Shown here: piece by piece, positions 1 to 10,589 of the stretch | How positions within the stretch are numbered: position 1 is the stretch's first letter | Layout: every line of letters begins with the position of its first letter | Assembly: GCA_030141605.1 (NCBI GenBank) | Contig: JAQGDQ010000702.1 | Span: 1 to 30,000, forward strand | Length of the DNA stretch: 30,000 nucleotides | Direction of reading: 5' to 3' | DNA from: Tubiluchus corallicola | Taxonomy: Eukaryota > Priapulida > Priapulimorpha > Priapulimorphida > Tubiluchidae | The notes under the pieces: generated by a model | Seen by the model: only the letters and a program-made list of their open reading frames with translations | What the model was told of the DNA's origin: nothing | Databases searched by the model: none | Position numbers and translations under genes: made by a program

Positions 1-441
1 ATACTTCTTTTTCTTCATTCTATAACCATTACTTCTATAACCATTACTGTACATTATACTAAAATGAACTTATTAGCACCAGAACTCATTTAACTTTATC
101 TAGTAATGCGACAGTTAGAGATTCTGCTGCTATGCATAAATGTTACATCACAGGTAACGTTTCGTGTTATTTTGTTTAAAGCACGAGAAAACCCTCCACT
201 TACACAATGCTTAAAACATTCGAATTTGAAATTTTATACCACTTACTTACTGTCTTTTTGCATGCAGGGCTTGCATCGGCAGTAATGCTGTATAAAACTT
301 ATAATTTAAACTCCCGCGAAGACCTTTAGACGCAGCCATTTTTATGGTAGGTCGTCTGATACAAGTTTAGATAACATTGAGTAAAGTTTAAAAAAATAAT
401 TAGAGCGATCGTAGCACACATGTTACTAATTAAGTAAAATT

Positions 442-765
442 TTAAGTTACTGCATTATATATGTCTAAATTACTATTTAATATAAGATGTTTTAGACTTC
501 GTTTATATTTAAAAATGGTATGTTCACATTTAATATAATCAGGCAAAGAATTCCATATTGAAGGATCATAAAATTTGATGAACTGCTTAGCAACATTGGT
601 GCTAACATACGTGACAATGTATTGGTTATAACGTGTTTTGGATATAGGCACGTGGTGCCTCCTTGTGTTTGTTTTTTGTAAATTTAGGCTGTTGATAGAC
701 AGGTGAGCTAGGACAGGAAATAGGCCATTGGCGTCATTTTGCAGACTGGATAGGAAACAAGTCAT
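442..765 (-). pseudogene. LINE reverse transcriptase, C-terminal fragment
   Basis: About 107 codons are open on the minus strand. The last third reads FYDPSIWNSLPDYIK, then IFKYKRSLKHLIL, then a stop. The pattern 'IWNSLP..I....IFK..LK..L' is the typical C-terminal end of reverse transcriptases of Jockey/CR1/L2-type non-LTR retrotransposons in many invertebrates. A TGA lies two codons upstream of the first ATG, and no catalytic YxDD core is visible, so this is a 5'-truncated dead copy. The family assignment rests on this short motif alone; which LINE clade it belongs to cannot be decided. Confidence 0.55.
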
Positions 766-1668
766 TCTTGTTCAGTAAGTCGTGTCGTTTTATAACAAAA
801 TTTTGTCAGTCGAGTTCTCTTTAGCAAGTTAGTAAGATGCGGCAAAGATGTAAGTTTGATTTCTTCATATTTCATAATATTATTACACATTTTCATTATA
901 GCAGTTAATTATCTTTTTGACATTTGTTTAGAAAAAAGATGTTTTTATTTGCTTCAGATAAAACGAAGTGAAGTCGCTCATAATCAGTCAGTCAGTCAGT
1001 CAGTCAGTCAGTCAGTCAGTCAGTCAGTCAGTCAAATAGGTCATGATGTGATACTGATTTTGGGATGAGACGATGAATGCCCATTTTGGACAATAAAAAA
1101 TCATAAATTACATCTAAAAGACTGTTGGACTTGTATTTAGTGCATGACGCGAACATAACGCGTATTATGAAATCACGTGTACTATAAAGTGTATCTACTA
1201 TAAAGTGCATCTCGAAAGTGCCAAAACGATGAACCTGCTAAGTGTTTAAAACGATGAAAAGTAGAATAGGCCTAACTCAGTTTAACTCTGCTGAGTGTGT
1301 TGTTGATTTACTGCGCCATCGTCTTCACACTTGAATTGTAAATTTCTCAGTTTGCATCAGTTTGATTTCTCAGTGGGTTTGTCGTGTGTGCACAGCCGTC
1401 GAATCTCACGCGATGCGAGGTTCATCACGATGATCAATAAGTTCTCATCATCCACTCTTCACGAACTTTATTGTACGCCATCCAGCATCTTCCAGCGTGA
1501 TATATGTGAAAATAAGCTTTTGCCCGTCAAGCTGTGTGGAAAGAATGACACGCAATTTCGTGAGTGGTAGTGGAAGCTTCTCTGAGTAATATTAGAAATG
1601 ATTATTGGATCTTTTCTGACTAAACGTTTCCGATGAGTTTGAAATTTCATGCAACTGCCTCATATGGC
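766..1668. other. Intergenic, no gene seen
   Basis: Apart from the tetranucleotide run at 985-1034 I see no coding exon, RNA gene or recognisable transposon. Short open stretches on both strands lack domain-like composition. The right edge runs directly into the 28-bp array. Confidence 0.5.
985..1034. repeat. (GTCA)n microsatellite
   Basis: About 12 perfect copies of a CAGT/GTCA tetranucleotide. The same repeat class recurs at 8587-8610 and 29038-29105 (there read as CTGA/GACT). Confidence 0.95.
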
Positions 1669-3989
1669 GTTTTGTTTACATATAGATACTCAAGAAGTTT
1701 TGTTTACATATAGATACTCAAGAAGTTTTGTTTACATATAGATACTTAAGAAGTTTTGTTTACATATAGATGCTCAAGAAGTTTTGTTTACATATAGTTG
1801 CTCAAGAAGTTTTGTTTACATATAGATGCTCAAGAAGTTTTGTTTACATATAGATACTTAAGAAGTTTTGTTTACATATAGTTGCTCAAGAAGTTTTGTT
1901 TACATATAGATGCTCAAGAAGTTTTGTTTACATATAGATGCTCAAGAAGTTTTGTTTACATATAGATACTCAAGAAGTTTTGTTTACATATAGATACTTA
2001 AGAAGTTTTGTTTACATATAGATGCTCAAGAAGTTTTGTTTACATATAGATACTCAAGAAGTTTTGTTTACATATAGATGCTCAAGAAGTTTTGTTTACA
2101 TATAGATGCTCAAGAAGTTTTGTTTACATATAGATACTCAAGAAGTTTTGTTTACATATAGATACTCAAGAAGTTTTGTTTACATATAGATGCTCAAGAA
2201 GTTTTGTTTACATATAGATACTCAAGAAGTTTTGTTTACATATAGATGCTCAAGAAGTTTTGTTTACATATAGATGCTCAAGAAGTTTTGTTTACATATA
2301 GATACTCAAGAAGTTTTGTTTACATATAGATACTCAAGAAGTTTTGTTTACATATAGATGCTCAAGAAGTTTTGTTTACATATAGATGCTCAAGAAGTTT
2401 TGTTTACATATAGATACTTAAGAAGTTTTGTTTACATATAGTTGCTCAAGAAGTTTTGTTTACATATACATGCTCAAGAAGTTTTGTTTACATATAGATA
2501 CTTAAGAAGTTTTGTTTACATATAGATGCTCAAGAAGTTTTGTTTACATATAGATACTTAAGAAGTTTTGTTTACATATAGTTGCTCAAGAAGTTTTGTT
2601 TACATATAGATGCTCAAGAAGTTTTGTTTACATATAGATGCTTAAGAAGTTTTGTTTACATATAGATGCTCAAGAAGTTTTGTTTACATATAGTTGCTTA
2701 AGAAGTTTTGTTTACATATAGTTGCTCAAGAAGTTTTGTTTACATATAGATACTCAAGAAGTTTTGTTTACATATAGATACTCAAGAAGTTTTGTTTACA
2801 TATAGATACTTAAGAAGTTTTGTTTACATATAGTTGCTCAAGAAGTTTTGTTTACATATACATGCTCAAGAAGTTTTGTTTACATATAGATACTTAAGAA
2901 GTTTTGTTTACATATAGATGCTCAAGAAGTTTTGTTTACATATAGATACTTAAGAAGTTTTGTTTACATATAGATGCTCAAGAAGTTTTGTTTACATATA
3001 GATACTCAAGAAGTTTTGTTTACATATAGATACTCAAGAAATTTTGTTTACATATAGATGCTTGAGAAGTTTTGTTTACATAAAGATGCTTGAGAAGTTT
3101 TGTTTACATATAGATGCTCAAGAAGTTTTGTTTACATATAGTTGCTCAAGAAGTTTTGTTTACATATAGATGCTCAAGAAGTTTTGTTTACATATAGATA
3201 CTCAAGAAGTTTTGTTTACATATAGATACTCAAGAAGTTTTGTTTACATATAGATGCTCAAGAAGTTTTGTTTACATATAGATGCTCAAGAAGTTTTGTT
3301 TACATATAGATGCTCAAGAAGTTTTGTTTACATATAGATGCTCAAGAAGTTTTGTTTACATATAGATACTCAAGAAGTTTTGTTTACATATAGATGCTCA
3401 AGAAGTTTTGTTTACATATAGATACTCAAGAAATTTTGTTTACATATAGATGCTCAAAAACAAAACAAAAACAAAACAAGAAGTTTTGTTTACATATAGA
3501 TGCTCAAGAAGTTTTGTTTACATATAGATGCTCAAGAAGTTTTGTTTACATATAGATGCTCAAGAAGTTTTGTTTACATATAGATACTCAAGAAGTTTTG
3601 TTTACATATAGATACTCAAGAAGTTTTGTTTACATATAGATGCTCAAGAAGTTTTGTTTACATATAGATGCTCAAGAAGTTTTGTTTACATATAGATGCT
3701 CAAGAAATTTTGTTTACATATAGATGCTTAAGAAGTTTTGTTTACATATAGATACTCAAGAAGTTTTGTTTACATATAGATACTCAAGAAATTTTGTTTA
3801 CATATAGATGCTCAAGAAATTTTGTTTACATATAGATGCTTAAGAAGTTTTGTTTACATAGAGACGCTCAAGAAGTTTTGTTTACATATAGATACTCAAG
3901 AAGTTTTGTTTACATATAGATGCTCAAGAAGTTTTGTTTACATATAGATGCTCAAGAAGTTTTGTTTACATATAGATGCTCAAGAAATT
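1669..3989. repeat. 28-bp tandem array, about 82 copies
   Basis: A head-to-tail array with a 28-bp period. Each unit has a constant part, CAAGAAGTTTTGTTTACATA, followed by a variable 8 bases. The main variants are TAGATACT, TAGATGCT and TAGTTGCT, and the next base pair is often CA or TA. One 22-bp A/C insertion (AAACAAAACAAAAACAAAAC-like) interrupts it near 3456-3480, and a few units have AAATTTTG in place of AAGTTTTG. The units are AT-rich, and almost every one holds TTGTTTAC, the forkhead/FOXO consensus. No long ORF crosses the array. It is best called a minisatellite; any regulatory role is speculative. Confidence 0.97.
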
Positions 3990-4394
3990 TTTACATCTTT
4001 CGTAAAATCCCTTACCATTTCCTTAAAGCTTCGCAACACTGTGAACGCGTATTTTGTCATATTTTGTATGAATTTGCCAAAAAAATTAAACTAAAACAAG
4101 GTCATGTGTATTAAACCATAACAACGTTTACTTTAAATAAGTTTCTTCTCAGAACAAACCTGCGCTTTGCACAGCTGTTTACAGTTTTTAGCTACGTTTT
4201 GCAATAAACAACAAAACAATACTGCTCAGGTTACATTGATCAACAATTCACAATACAAAACAAATAATCAATACGGAAGTTTACTAAACTCCCTGTATCA
4301 TAAAAATAGTTTAACAGGATAGTAGTATTTGGCACCTCGTGTTGCAGTTTTCTGGAAATTCGGAAGTTCACTTTAGTCCACCCTGTATAAAATG
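3990..4394. other. Unique AT-rich spacer
   Basis: Non-repetitive, AT-rich DNA between the 28-bp array and the A/C-rich block. The short plus-strand open frame that begins in the last array units and ends at 4114 is an accident of the repeat. I see nothing else supportable. Confidence 0.45.
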
Positions 4395-4866
4395 ATGCTA
4401 ATGACTAACAATATAACACAACGCAGCAATACAACAGCTGTGAGACAAGCAGTACGCACATTGTAACATAACACAAAACAATACATAATAAGACAACACA
4501 ACACGACACAAAATAGCACAACGCAACGCAACACAACACAGCATAGCACAATTAAAAGACAACACAGCACAAGAAAAGCACAACATACAGAAACACAATT
4601 GAGTCCAACTCACCGTAGTACAACAAAACAAGCTATAATTCATTTCAACAATGCATAGCACAACGCAACACAATATGACAATATAACATAACACAACACT
4701 ATATCACAATCCAGTAAAACGCAAAATAACAGCATAACATGACATGACACAATGCAACACAGCGTAGAATATTGCGATACAGCGCATTAAAACACAGTGC
4801 CACACAGTACAGCAGAGTACACCGCAACACAACACAAGACAACACAACACAACCCAAAACAACACA
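4395..4866. repeat. A/C-rich degenerate (ACAAC/GCAAC)n block
   Basis: The plus strand is dominated by irregular AACACAACAC, GCAACACA and ACAAGACA runs with few T residues. Read on the minus strand this gives Cys/Val/Leu-rich hydrophobic open frames (VLCCVVL-like). These come from composition and are not genes. The block grades into the ordered 57-bp array on its right. Confidence 0.8.
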
Positions 4867-5209
4867 AGACATCCCAGAATAACGCGACATAGCACATGAC
4901 AGTTAGCAGCCCAAAACAACACAAGACATTTGGCAATAACGTGACGTAGCACATGACAGTTAGCTGCCCAAAACAACACAAGACATTTGGCAATAACGTG
5001 ACGTAGCACATGACAGTTAGCTGCCCAAAACAACACAAGACATTTGGCAATAACGTGACGTAGCACATGACAGTTAACAACCCAAAACAACACAAGACAT
5101 TTGGCAATAACGTGACGTAGCACATGACAGTTAACAACCCAAAACAACACAAGACATTTGGCAATAACGTGACGTAACACATGACAGTTAACAACCCAAA
5201 ACAACACAA
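4867..5209. repeat. 57-bp tandem array, 6 copies
   Basis: Six units with an exact 57-bp period. Each contains GGCAATAACGTGACGTAGCA, then CACATGACAGTTA and a spacer CCCAAAACAACACAAGACAT. The first unit is the most diverged (CCCAGAATAACGCGACATAG). Since 57 is a multiple of 3, the minus strand stays open with a 19-residue repeat (VLFW..NCHVLRHVIAKC). That frame starts and ends in low-complexity DNA, so I treat it as non-coding. Each of the five right-hand units has a TGACGT (CRE half-site) next to CACATG. Confidence 0.93.
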
Positions 5210-5682
5210 GACGACACAACAAGCACACACGGTATGAAAACACTTAACTCTGCTTCAGATAAATCAGTCAAACAGGATATAACATGCACATTAATCGTCA
5301 AGAACACCAGCTTTCAGTTTTGTTACAAAAGGATGAGAATACAACATGTAGAGGCTTTGTAGGCCTAGTGATCTATGTATTTCATGTTTGCATTGTGATG
5401 TAAAAGCTACTGGTATTTTCAAGGCACGCAAATACGTGAAACATAGTTAAGGGTAAAAAAAAACAATAACTATTCCAAAAGTTAAATAAAAATTTAAAAA
5501 TAATAAGAAATAAATCGGAAAATCTTAAAACGGTGTAGCAAACGCAGACTCACAATATGATTTTGATTACAATATCACTTTTGCCTCTAATTTCTCAGTT
5601 TGCTGTTTTCAGTAATTTGACATTCAATATTATCGATGTACAGCTTAATATAAATAAACGCTGGAAGTTGTTTTTAGTAATT
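5210..5682. other. AT-rich spacer, nothing recognised
   Basis: AT-rich single-copy DNA that includes an A-run near 5456-5464. No exon, RNA gene or mobile element could be supported. Confidence 0.4.
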
Positions 5683-6071
5683 AACATCAATTATTAGAGG
5701 CTTATTTTACAAGCTCATTATACATTAAGTTAAAATTATCAAACAATTTTTGTAATTTGTACATTAATAACAAATTTTACATAGACAGGTTTAAAAACCG
5801 AATTTAAAATTATTTAAAAATCACAACAAAAAAGGAATAATAAATAAATTTTACTTTATATTAGGACATAGGTCAGTAAACATCAATTATTAGAGGCTTA
5901 TTTTATAAGCACAATATACATTAAGTTAAAATTATCAAACAATTTTTGTAATTTGTACATTAATAACAAATTTTACACACACAGGTTTAAAAACCGAATT
6001 TAAAATTATTTAAAAATCACAACAAAAAAGGAATAATAAATAAATTTTACGTTATATTAGGACATAGGTCA
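5683..6071. repeat. 196-bp tandem duplication downstream of gene A
   Basis: Two direct copies at 5683-5878 and 5879-6071, almost identical. Both start with AACATCAATTATTAGAGGCT and end with TTAGGACATAGGTCA. Differences are few (for example ACATAGACAG versus ACACACACAG, and TTTACTTTAT versus TTTACGTTAT). The duplication lies about 100 bp beyond the stop codon of the minus-strand gene A, so it may lie in its 3' UTR or immediate downstream flank. Confidence 0.93.
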
Positions 6072-6167
6072 TGTTTTATAGGCCACACATTAAATAGTTA
6101 GTACTAGGTAGTACGTTAGTACAAACTGTTTTTAGTTGCAGAACAAACAATTTTGAGAAGGCTTCGG

Positions 6168-8006
6168 TTACCGATCAAACGGGAAAATGTTGAAGCTTCC
6201 TAACATCTCCCGAGGTCCATAGTCGCCCATGAACTTTCTTAGTGGATCGTTATTGCTAACTGGCTGCTCTACTGTAAATATATTTGGTACGTCAAATGCT
6301 AAGCCATATCCTCTAGGTACGTTACCAACTGAATAATGTTCAACTTTTGGTTTGGTGTATTTTACTCGAGTTTTCTGGGCACGCTCCAAGTACTTCACAG
6401 CTGGCCCTTTAAATGCGGGTGGATGGTAGTCGTTGGGAGGGCGGGGTACTGTTGTTGGAGGCGAAGCTCTTAATTTGAACCCTTCTGATTTGTCTTGAAG
6501 CCCTGAATATGGTCCTGAATCAGGACTACCATAAGCAGGAACTGCGTACCGGTTACTGGTCTCGTGCCTAGGCGATGTAGAATGGGGTACGTGAATTTCA
6601 TCATTAACCTGTTCATTTCCAAGAACATGAGCTTGAAGAGGTGCATTTGGTTTTGGTGGAGAACGTCCACGACTTTCCTTCACACTTACAGCTACTGAAG
6701 ATGGTATCTTATTTGCTGACGGTCCAGAAGGCGCAGAATTTCTCACCGGCAATGAACGTTCAATTCCAGTACCTGCAGGTTGTACGTAGCTTATTCCTAA
6801 TGGAGGATCCTGAGGATGTGCTGGTCGTTGCGGAGGACCTGGAGGACTTCTATATTGCTGGTATGGCATTGTCGGTTGCACCATGGGAACTGTTGGAGCT
6901 TGTGGACGGTTTGCTACAACATAAGGTGGTTGTCGAACCATCGGCCTCTGTGCCGGACTTGCATAAATTACACCGGGCGGTTGCTGGTTTGTTGGTCGAC
7001 CTGGCAGATTTGAAGGTGCTAGTCCCGATTGTTGTCGATTAACAGGTATTTGCAAATGATTTGGATGCGGCACTCTCGGTTGCAATGGAGGTGCTGTTAG
7101 TGGAGGAGACCGATTGATGGGGACGCTGGGTGGTTGCTGGTTTGTTGGTCGACCTGACAGATTTGGTGGAGGCGGTCTTGATGGCTGTTGATTTACAGGT
7201 ATTCGCAGATGATTTGGATGCCCCACCCCTGGTTGCGATGGAACTGCTGTTAGTGGTGAGTGCTGAATATTTCTCCCTGACACTGGAGGTTGGTGAGGTG
7301 GAAATGCAAACTGTTCTGGGTGTTTAACAGCTCTTGCTGGTGGGACTGAGCTTCTAGGGGGGTAACGAGAGCCATACCTGGGAGGAGGATACCTTGCCTT
7401 TGTCGGTGGATGCAGTGATCGTGGTGGTGCATGTGTATTTATCATAGGATGTCCTAATTTAGGTTGCTCTGGCTTCCCTTTTACTGGTATCGCCACTTTA
7501 GTTTTTGGCGGACTGTTCATTGATGACGGTGCTGTTTGCACTCTAGGGTTCTTTATACCAGGTTTTGGTGTTGGTGGTCTACCATTTACCTGTGCTGGTA
7601 AAGGCCCGCTAGGATAATAATTTCCAGATGGCGTTCCGTAGCCACCAACTCCTATACCTCCATCTCCATAGTAAGCACCGCCACGTGCAACTTTGTTCAC
7701 TTTCTGGTGATCAACGCGAGCATTATCTCCTATGTTCCTGTTGTAAGCTTTACCTCGATGGATACCGCCTTGTTCACGCGAGGTGTAGCCTCCCGAAAGT
7801 CCAATGCCATAGTTCTTATGGCCAAACCTATTATCTAGAATAATAGCCTTGTCCTCATTTATGTAAGCGTTATCTTGTCCGAATTCTTCTTTGAAACCAG
7901 TGTTAAAAGATTTCACATATCCACGTGGTTGATAAGCTTGGGCGTACATGTAACCTCTGGTATGATAAGGTACGTCTTGATGCAGATATCCATGGCCCAT
8001 ATACGT
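6168..8006 (-). CDS. Gene A: secreted YVKSFNTGF-module protein with proline-rich tail (terminal exon)
   Basis: This is a terminal coding exon of 612 codons plus stop. It begins after the acceptor TATATTTCAG in phase 0 (ACG TAT ATG...), so the ATG at 8000 is probably internal. Exon residues about 18-125 form the shared module, with YAQAYQPRGYVKSFNTGF and EEFGQDNAY, then ILDNRF and a GGAYYGDGGIGVGGYG end. Residues about 125-500 are rich in Pro, Gln and Asn, including two tandem copies of a 51-codon unit (about 6957-7262) carrying HPNHL(R/Q)IPVN and GRPTNQQPP. The C-terminus (from about residue 530) is less biased: basic YLERAQKTRVKYTKPK, then an end of GSFNIFPFDR. No cysteine or membrane segment is seen. 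The Pro-rich tail suggests an extended extracellular structural protein. I recognise no named family. The leader exon is uncertain (see 8569-8673 and 22540-22593). Confidence 0.85.
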   Translation of the reverse strand, partial: TYMGHGYLHQDVPYHTRGYMYAQAYQPRGYVKSFNTGFKEEFGQDNAYINEDKAIILDNRFGHKNYGIGLSGGYTSREQGGIHRGKAYNRNIGDNARVDHQKVNKVARGGAYYGDGGIGVGGYGTPSGNYYPSGPLPAQVNGRPPTPKPGIKNPRVQTAPSSMNSPPKTKVAIPVKGKPEQPKLGHPMINTHAPPRSLHPPTKARYPPPRYGSRYPPRSSVPPARAVKHPEQFAFPPHQPPVSGRNIQHSPLTAVPSQPGVGHPNHLRIPVNQQPSRPPPPNLSGRPTNQQPPSVPINRSPPLTAPPLQPRVPHPNHLQIPVNRQQSGLAPSNLPGRPTNQQPPGVIYASPAQRPMVRQPPYVVANRPQAPTVPMVQPTMPYQQYRSPPGPPQRPAHPQDPPLGISYVQPAGTGIERSLPVRNSAPSGPSANKIPSSVAVSVKESRGRSPPKPNAPLQAHVLGNEQVNDEIHVPHSTSPRHETSNRYAVPAYGSPDSGPYSGLQDKSEGFKLRASPPTTVPRPPNDYHPPAFKGPAVKYLERAQKTRVKYTKPKVEHYSVGNVPRGYGLAFDVPNIFTVEQPVSNNDPLRKFMGDYGPREMLGSFNIFPFDR

Positions 8007-8010
8007 CTGA

Positions 8011-8568
8011 AATATAAAGAAAGAGATTTACAAAAACTTACTTCCTAATGTACAATTAATTTTTAAAACACAAAGCAATTCAGATTACTTTATGGATTAC
8101 TTTATGTTTGTCATCCTACACTAGTTTGATTTACCTATTTTTTCAAGAAAGGTCTTACATACAAATAGTCGTTTATAGTATACAAGAAAGCAGTAGTATG
8201 TAAGTATGTATATTATGTAAGTATGTATGTATAGTATGTAAGCAAGAAACTCTTCCTGTAAACTTTCTAAAAAAACACATATATATCACATTCATGCACA
8301 CATTACCATAGTATCAAGGTAGAAGCATTTCACTTTCATTACGTTATCCAATCTGATTACGTAGCCCCAGAATCTCATTAGAATAACAAGTCATTGTAAT
8401 CATTAACAGAATTGTATATCTATGTACAAAATTTATAGCTAGTTTATACCTAAAACTAGTTTTATCAACTAGCACAGATACGCATTATAATAGACAACGA
8501 AGCAAAAAGAAAAGTGGAAATCAGAAAAACTTAGTCGCACCTTTTCTAAAACGTTTTCACATTCTTAC
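8011..8568. other. Likely intron or 5' flank of gene A
   Basis: AT-rich DNA between the gene A acceptor and the candidate leader exon. It includes a short TATGTAAG/TATGTATG repeat near 8196-8240. A pyrimidine-rich stretch on the minus strand precedes the acceptor at 8007-8009. No coding signal is seen. Confidence 0.45.
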
Positions 8569-8673
8569 CAAACCAACGACAGCGAGACTGACCGACTGAC
8601 TGACTGACTGTGACGCTCACGGTGATGATACTAACAAATACAGTAAAACACTAACAACATTAGCCACGAACAT
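8569..8673 (-). pseudogene. Candidate leader exon for gene A with in-frame TGA
   Basis: From an ATG at 8673 the minus strand reads MFVANVVSVLLYLLVSSP, a convincing signal-peptide shape, then TGA. The same frame stays open for 16 more codons (SQSVSQSVS from the GTCA repeat, then LAVVGL) to a good donor, TTTG|GTAAGAAT, in phase 0. That phase matches the gene A acceptor 563 bp away. So placement, hydrophobicity and phase all fit, but the TGA at codon 19 blocks translation. Alternatives are an upstream GTGAGC donor (phase 2, which would break the gene A frame), a 5' UTR exon, an assembly error, or chance. Confidence 0.3.
8587..8610. repeat. Short (GACT)n run
   Basis: About six copies of GACT/GACC. 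It lies inside the open stretch before the candidate donor at 8568, where it encodes SQSVSQSVS on the minus strand. It is the same repeat class as at 985-1034 and 29038-29105. Confidence 0.85.
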
Positions 8674-8747
8674 GAATGATCAAACTGACAAGACACAACC
8701 TATAAACAACAAACAAACAAACAAAGATGAGATCAGACTGAAATAGA

Positions 8748-8845
8748 GAGTAGTGTAGACGTTTACTTGTGGGTACGTCACGTGACAAATGACGTTTCAG
8801 TCATTAATAACGCGATGTCCTTGTAAGTAAACATCCACACTACTC
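8748..8845. mobile_element. 98-bp foldback element with E-box palindrome
   Basis: Terminal inverted repeats of 21 bp match at 19 positions (GAGTAGTGTAGACGTTTACT at 8748, and its complement ending at 8845). Near the left arm lies GTCACGTGAC (8777-8786), a perfect 10-bp palindrome with an E-box core. A short GAAAT lies close to each end, so a target-site duplication is not certain. It could be a tiny MITE or solo foldback, or a hairpin-forming regulatory element. It lies about 75 bp upstream (minus strand) of the candidate leader ATG of gene A. Confidence 0.5.
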
Positions 8846-8849
8846 GAAA

Positions 8850-10589
8850 TCACATCAGAGTTACAGTTATTAAATACGCCATTTTTACAATCATCTATTA
8901 CAAACTAAAGTATCTGAAATGAAACATTACTTGATGGAGCTTTATATGCTTCATTTTTGAAGAGAAATAAATCAAAAACCATGAAAACCCAAAGTGATTT
9001 TACATTCCTGCTTTTGGCAGACATGCTTCCATGTACTGGAGGGGGATTTATACACAGTAAAATTTTGAACACATCAGTTGGTGTTAGTCTCAACGCCTGG
9101 AAAGTAGGCGTTCAATCAGGAGATGGTCAGAGAAGCTGTGATCGCTTAAAGGCCCGAGGCAGGAGCCAAAATGTTACAATTAGGGCAAACTGCTCAGTCG
9201 CTCATGAAAAACCGCACTGGACGAGACATAGTCAAGCGATAATAGTCACAAGCGCTCAGCACAGTGGTTAGTCACATATGACAAAACTACATTGCACCTG
9301 GCACAGTCAAATGATAAACATGAGTTGATGTTTGTGGTTGTTCATGGATTTGGATATGAATTCATTTATTATGTCAAGTGAGAAATGCTGTCATGCTCGC
9401 GGATTTGAATCAGAATGCCATTCAGTCTTGTTTAAATGTACCTCAAAGATACCTAAAGAATAAAAATAAGTGGCCTTTAATGCAGCGTGTTTTAGATATC
9501 TTAGCAACATTCGCATGAATATTCTTTAAAGACATTCACGCGGTTATGCTATCACACGTGCAAAACAATGGGAAAAATGTTCAAAATGTCATTTGTAAAT
9601 GCTTATCCAACTTTTATTTTGCTATTTTAAAAGCATGTTTAATGTTCCTACTTCCATCTTGCACGCACAGTTATTGCTACGATTCCCCTGACAGCAAGCA
9701 CACGAAAAATAGGCGCACTTTCATACCTGCGTTTTCTACGGGAAACTCATTTTATCTTTATCGAGGCATATTCTTTCCGGCCATTGTGTTTTTGCATTGC
9801 TGGCTTGCGAAGTAACTCTATAATACTGTCTATTTCGCCTTGAAGCTATTCTCCTTGTCCGTGTAATAAGTTTTTTAGCCAGTTTTTATAATGTGACGTC
9901 AAACGATTCTATAGCAATGATAAACAGCGTCCTTAATCGAAGAAGAAACGAATTAAATAACCGGAAATAATGGACTTTTAAATGACATATTTAGTTTTTT
10001 CTGCCCAATCGGCTGGATTTGTTGTTTAGAACTCCATTATTCATGTCATGAATTCGCTTTTTCCTGGATGTCCCATTTAGAACACCGTTATCAATTCTGT
10101 AGAATCCGTTTTAGCGGAAAAATTTGGGACTAGTTCTAATAAAAATAAAAATATGCCAAAAATTTTTAAAGAATGGATATGAATATTGTCTTTTATTTAA
10201 ATTGTGGGTATTTAAAAAAACATAAAGTAATCAAAATTATAATGAGTTAATATGAGGCAGTGGTTAATGAAAGTAAAAACAAAAAAGAAATATTAATGTT
10301 AAACTAGCAGAACTTTGAATAACATTGGCGAATGTTAGAATACTAGACATCAGTTAATGGAAAAATGAATGAACTGTTTGAAGAATTAATAAATTAACGT
10401 CTGTTACATACATTGTAAATATAAATAAATAGCATGAATGATGAATAATTAATGCATAGGCCCACTTTATAACACGAAAATAAATATAATACTGAGGAAT
10501 TATTTTGATTTAGTATTCCCGCCAGTCACGGCTTTCCCTGAATAAATGCAGTGTAGATTATTCATTGCACTTTGTACAGCATAAACTCG
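8850..10589. other. Intergenic between genes A and B
   Basis: Mostly unique sequence. The open frame on the plus strand at 8957-9271 has no recognisable domain, no splice context I would trust, and mixed composition. A minus-strand AATAAA (TTTATT on plus at 10191) lies about 400 bp beyond the gene B stop and is a plausible but distant polyadenylation signal. I could not identify a transposon, although 9100-9330 has a higher GC content than its surroundings. Confidence 0.4.

Noticed and set aside
1669-3989. A CRISPR array, suggested by the regular 28-bp period.
   Set aside because: The units are contiguous with no unique spacers, no cas genes are present, and the window is clearly eukaryotic.
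4373-5243. Several Cys/Val/Leu-rich minus-strand open frames, one with a 19-residue repeat.
   Set aside because: They are translations of the A/C-rich block and of the 57-bp array. They have no signal, domain or splice context and overlap each other in different frames.
8957-9271. A 104-codon plus-strand open frame in the A-B interval.
   Set aside because: No recognisable domain or splice signals. A minus-strand frame overlaps its first part. Openness of this length is unremarkable in a 30-kb window.
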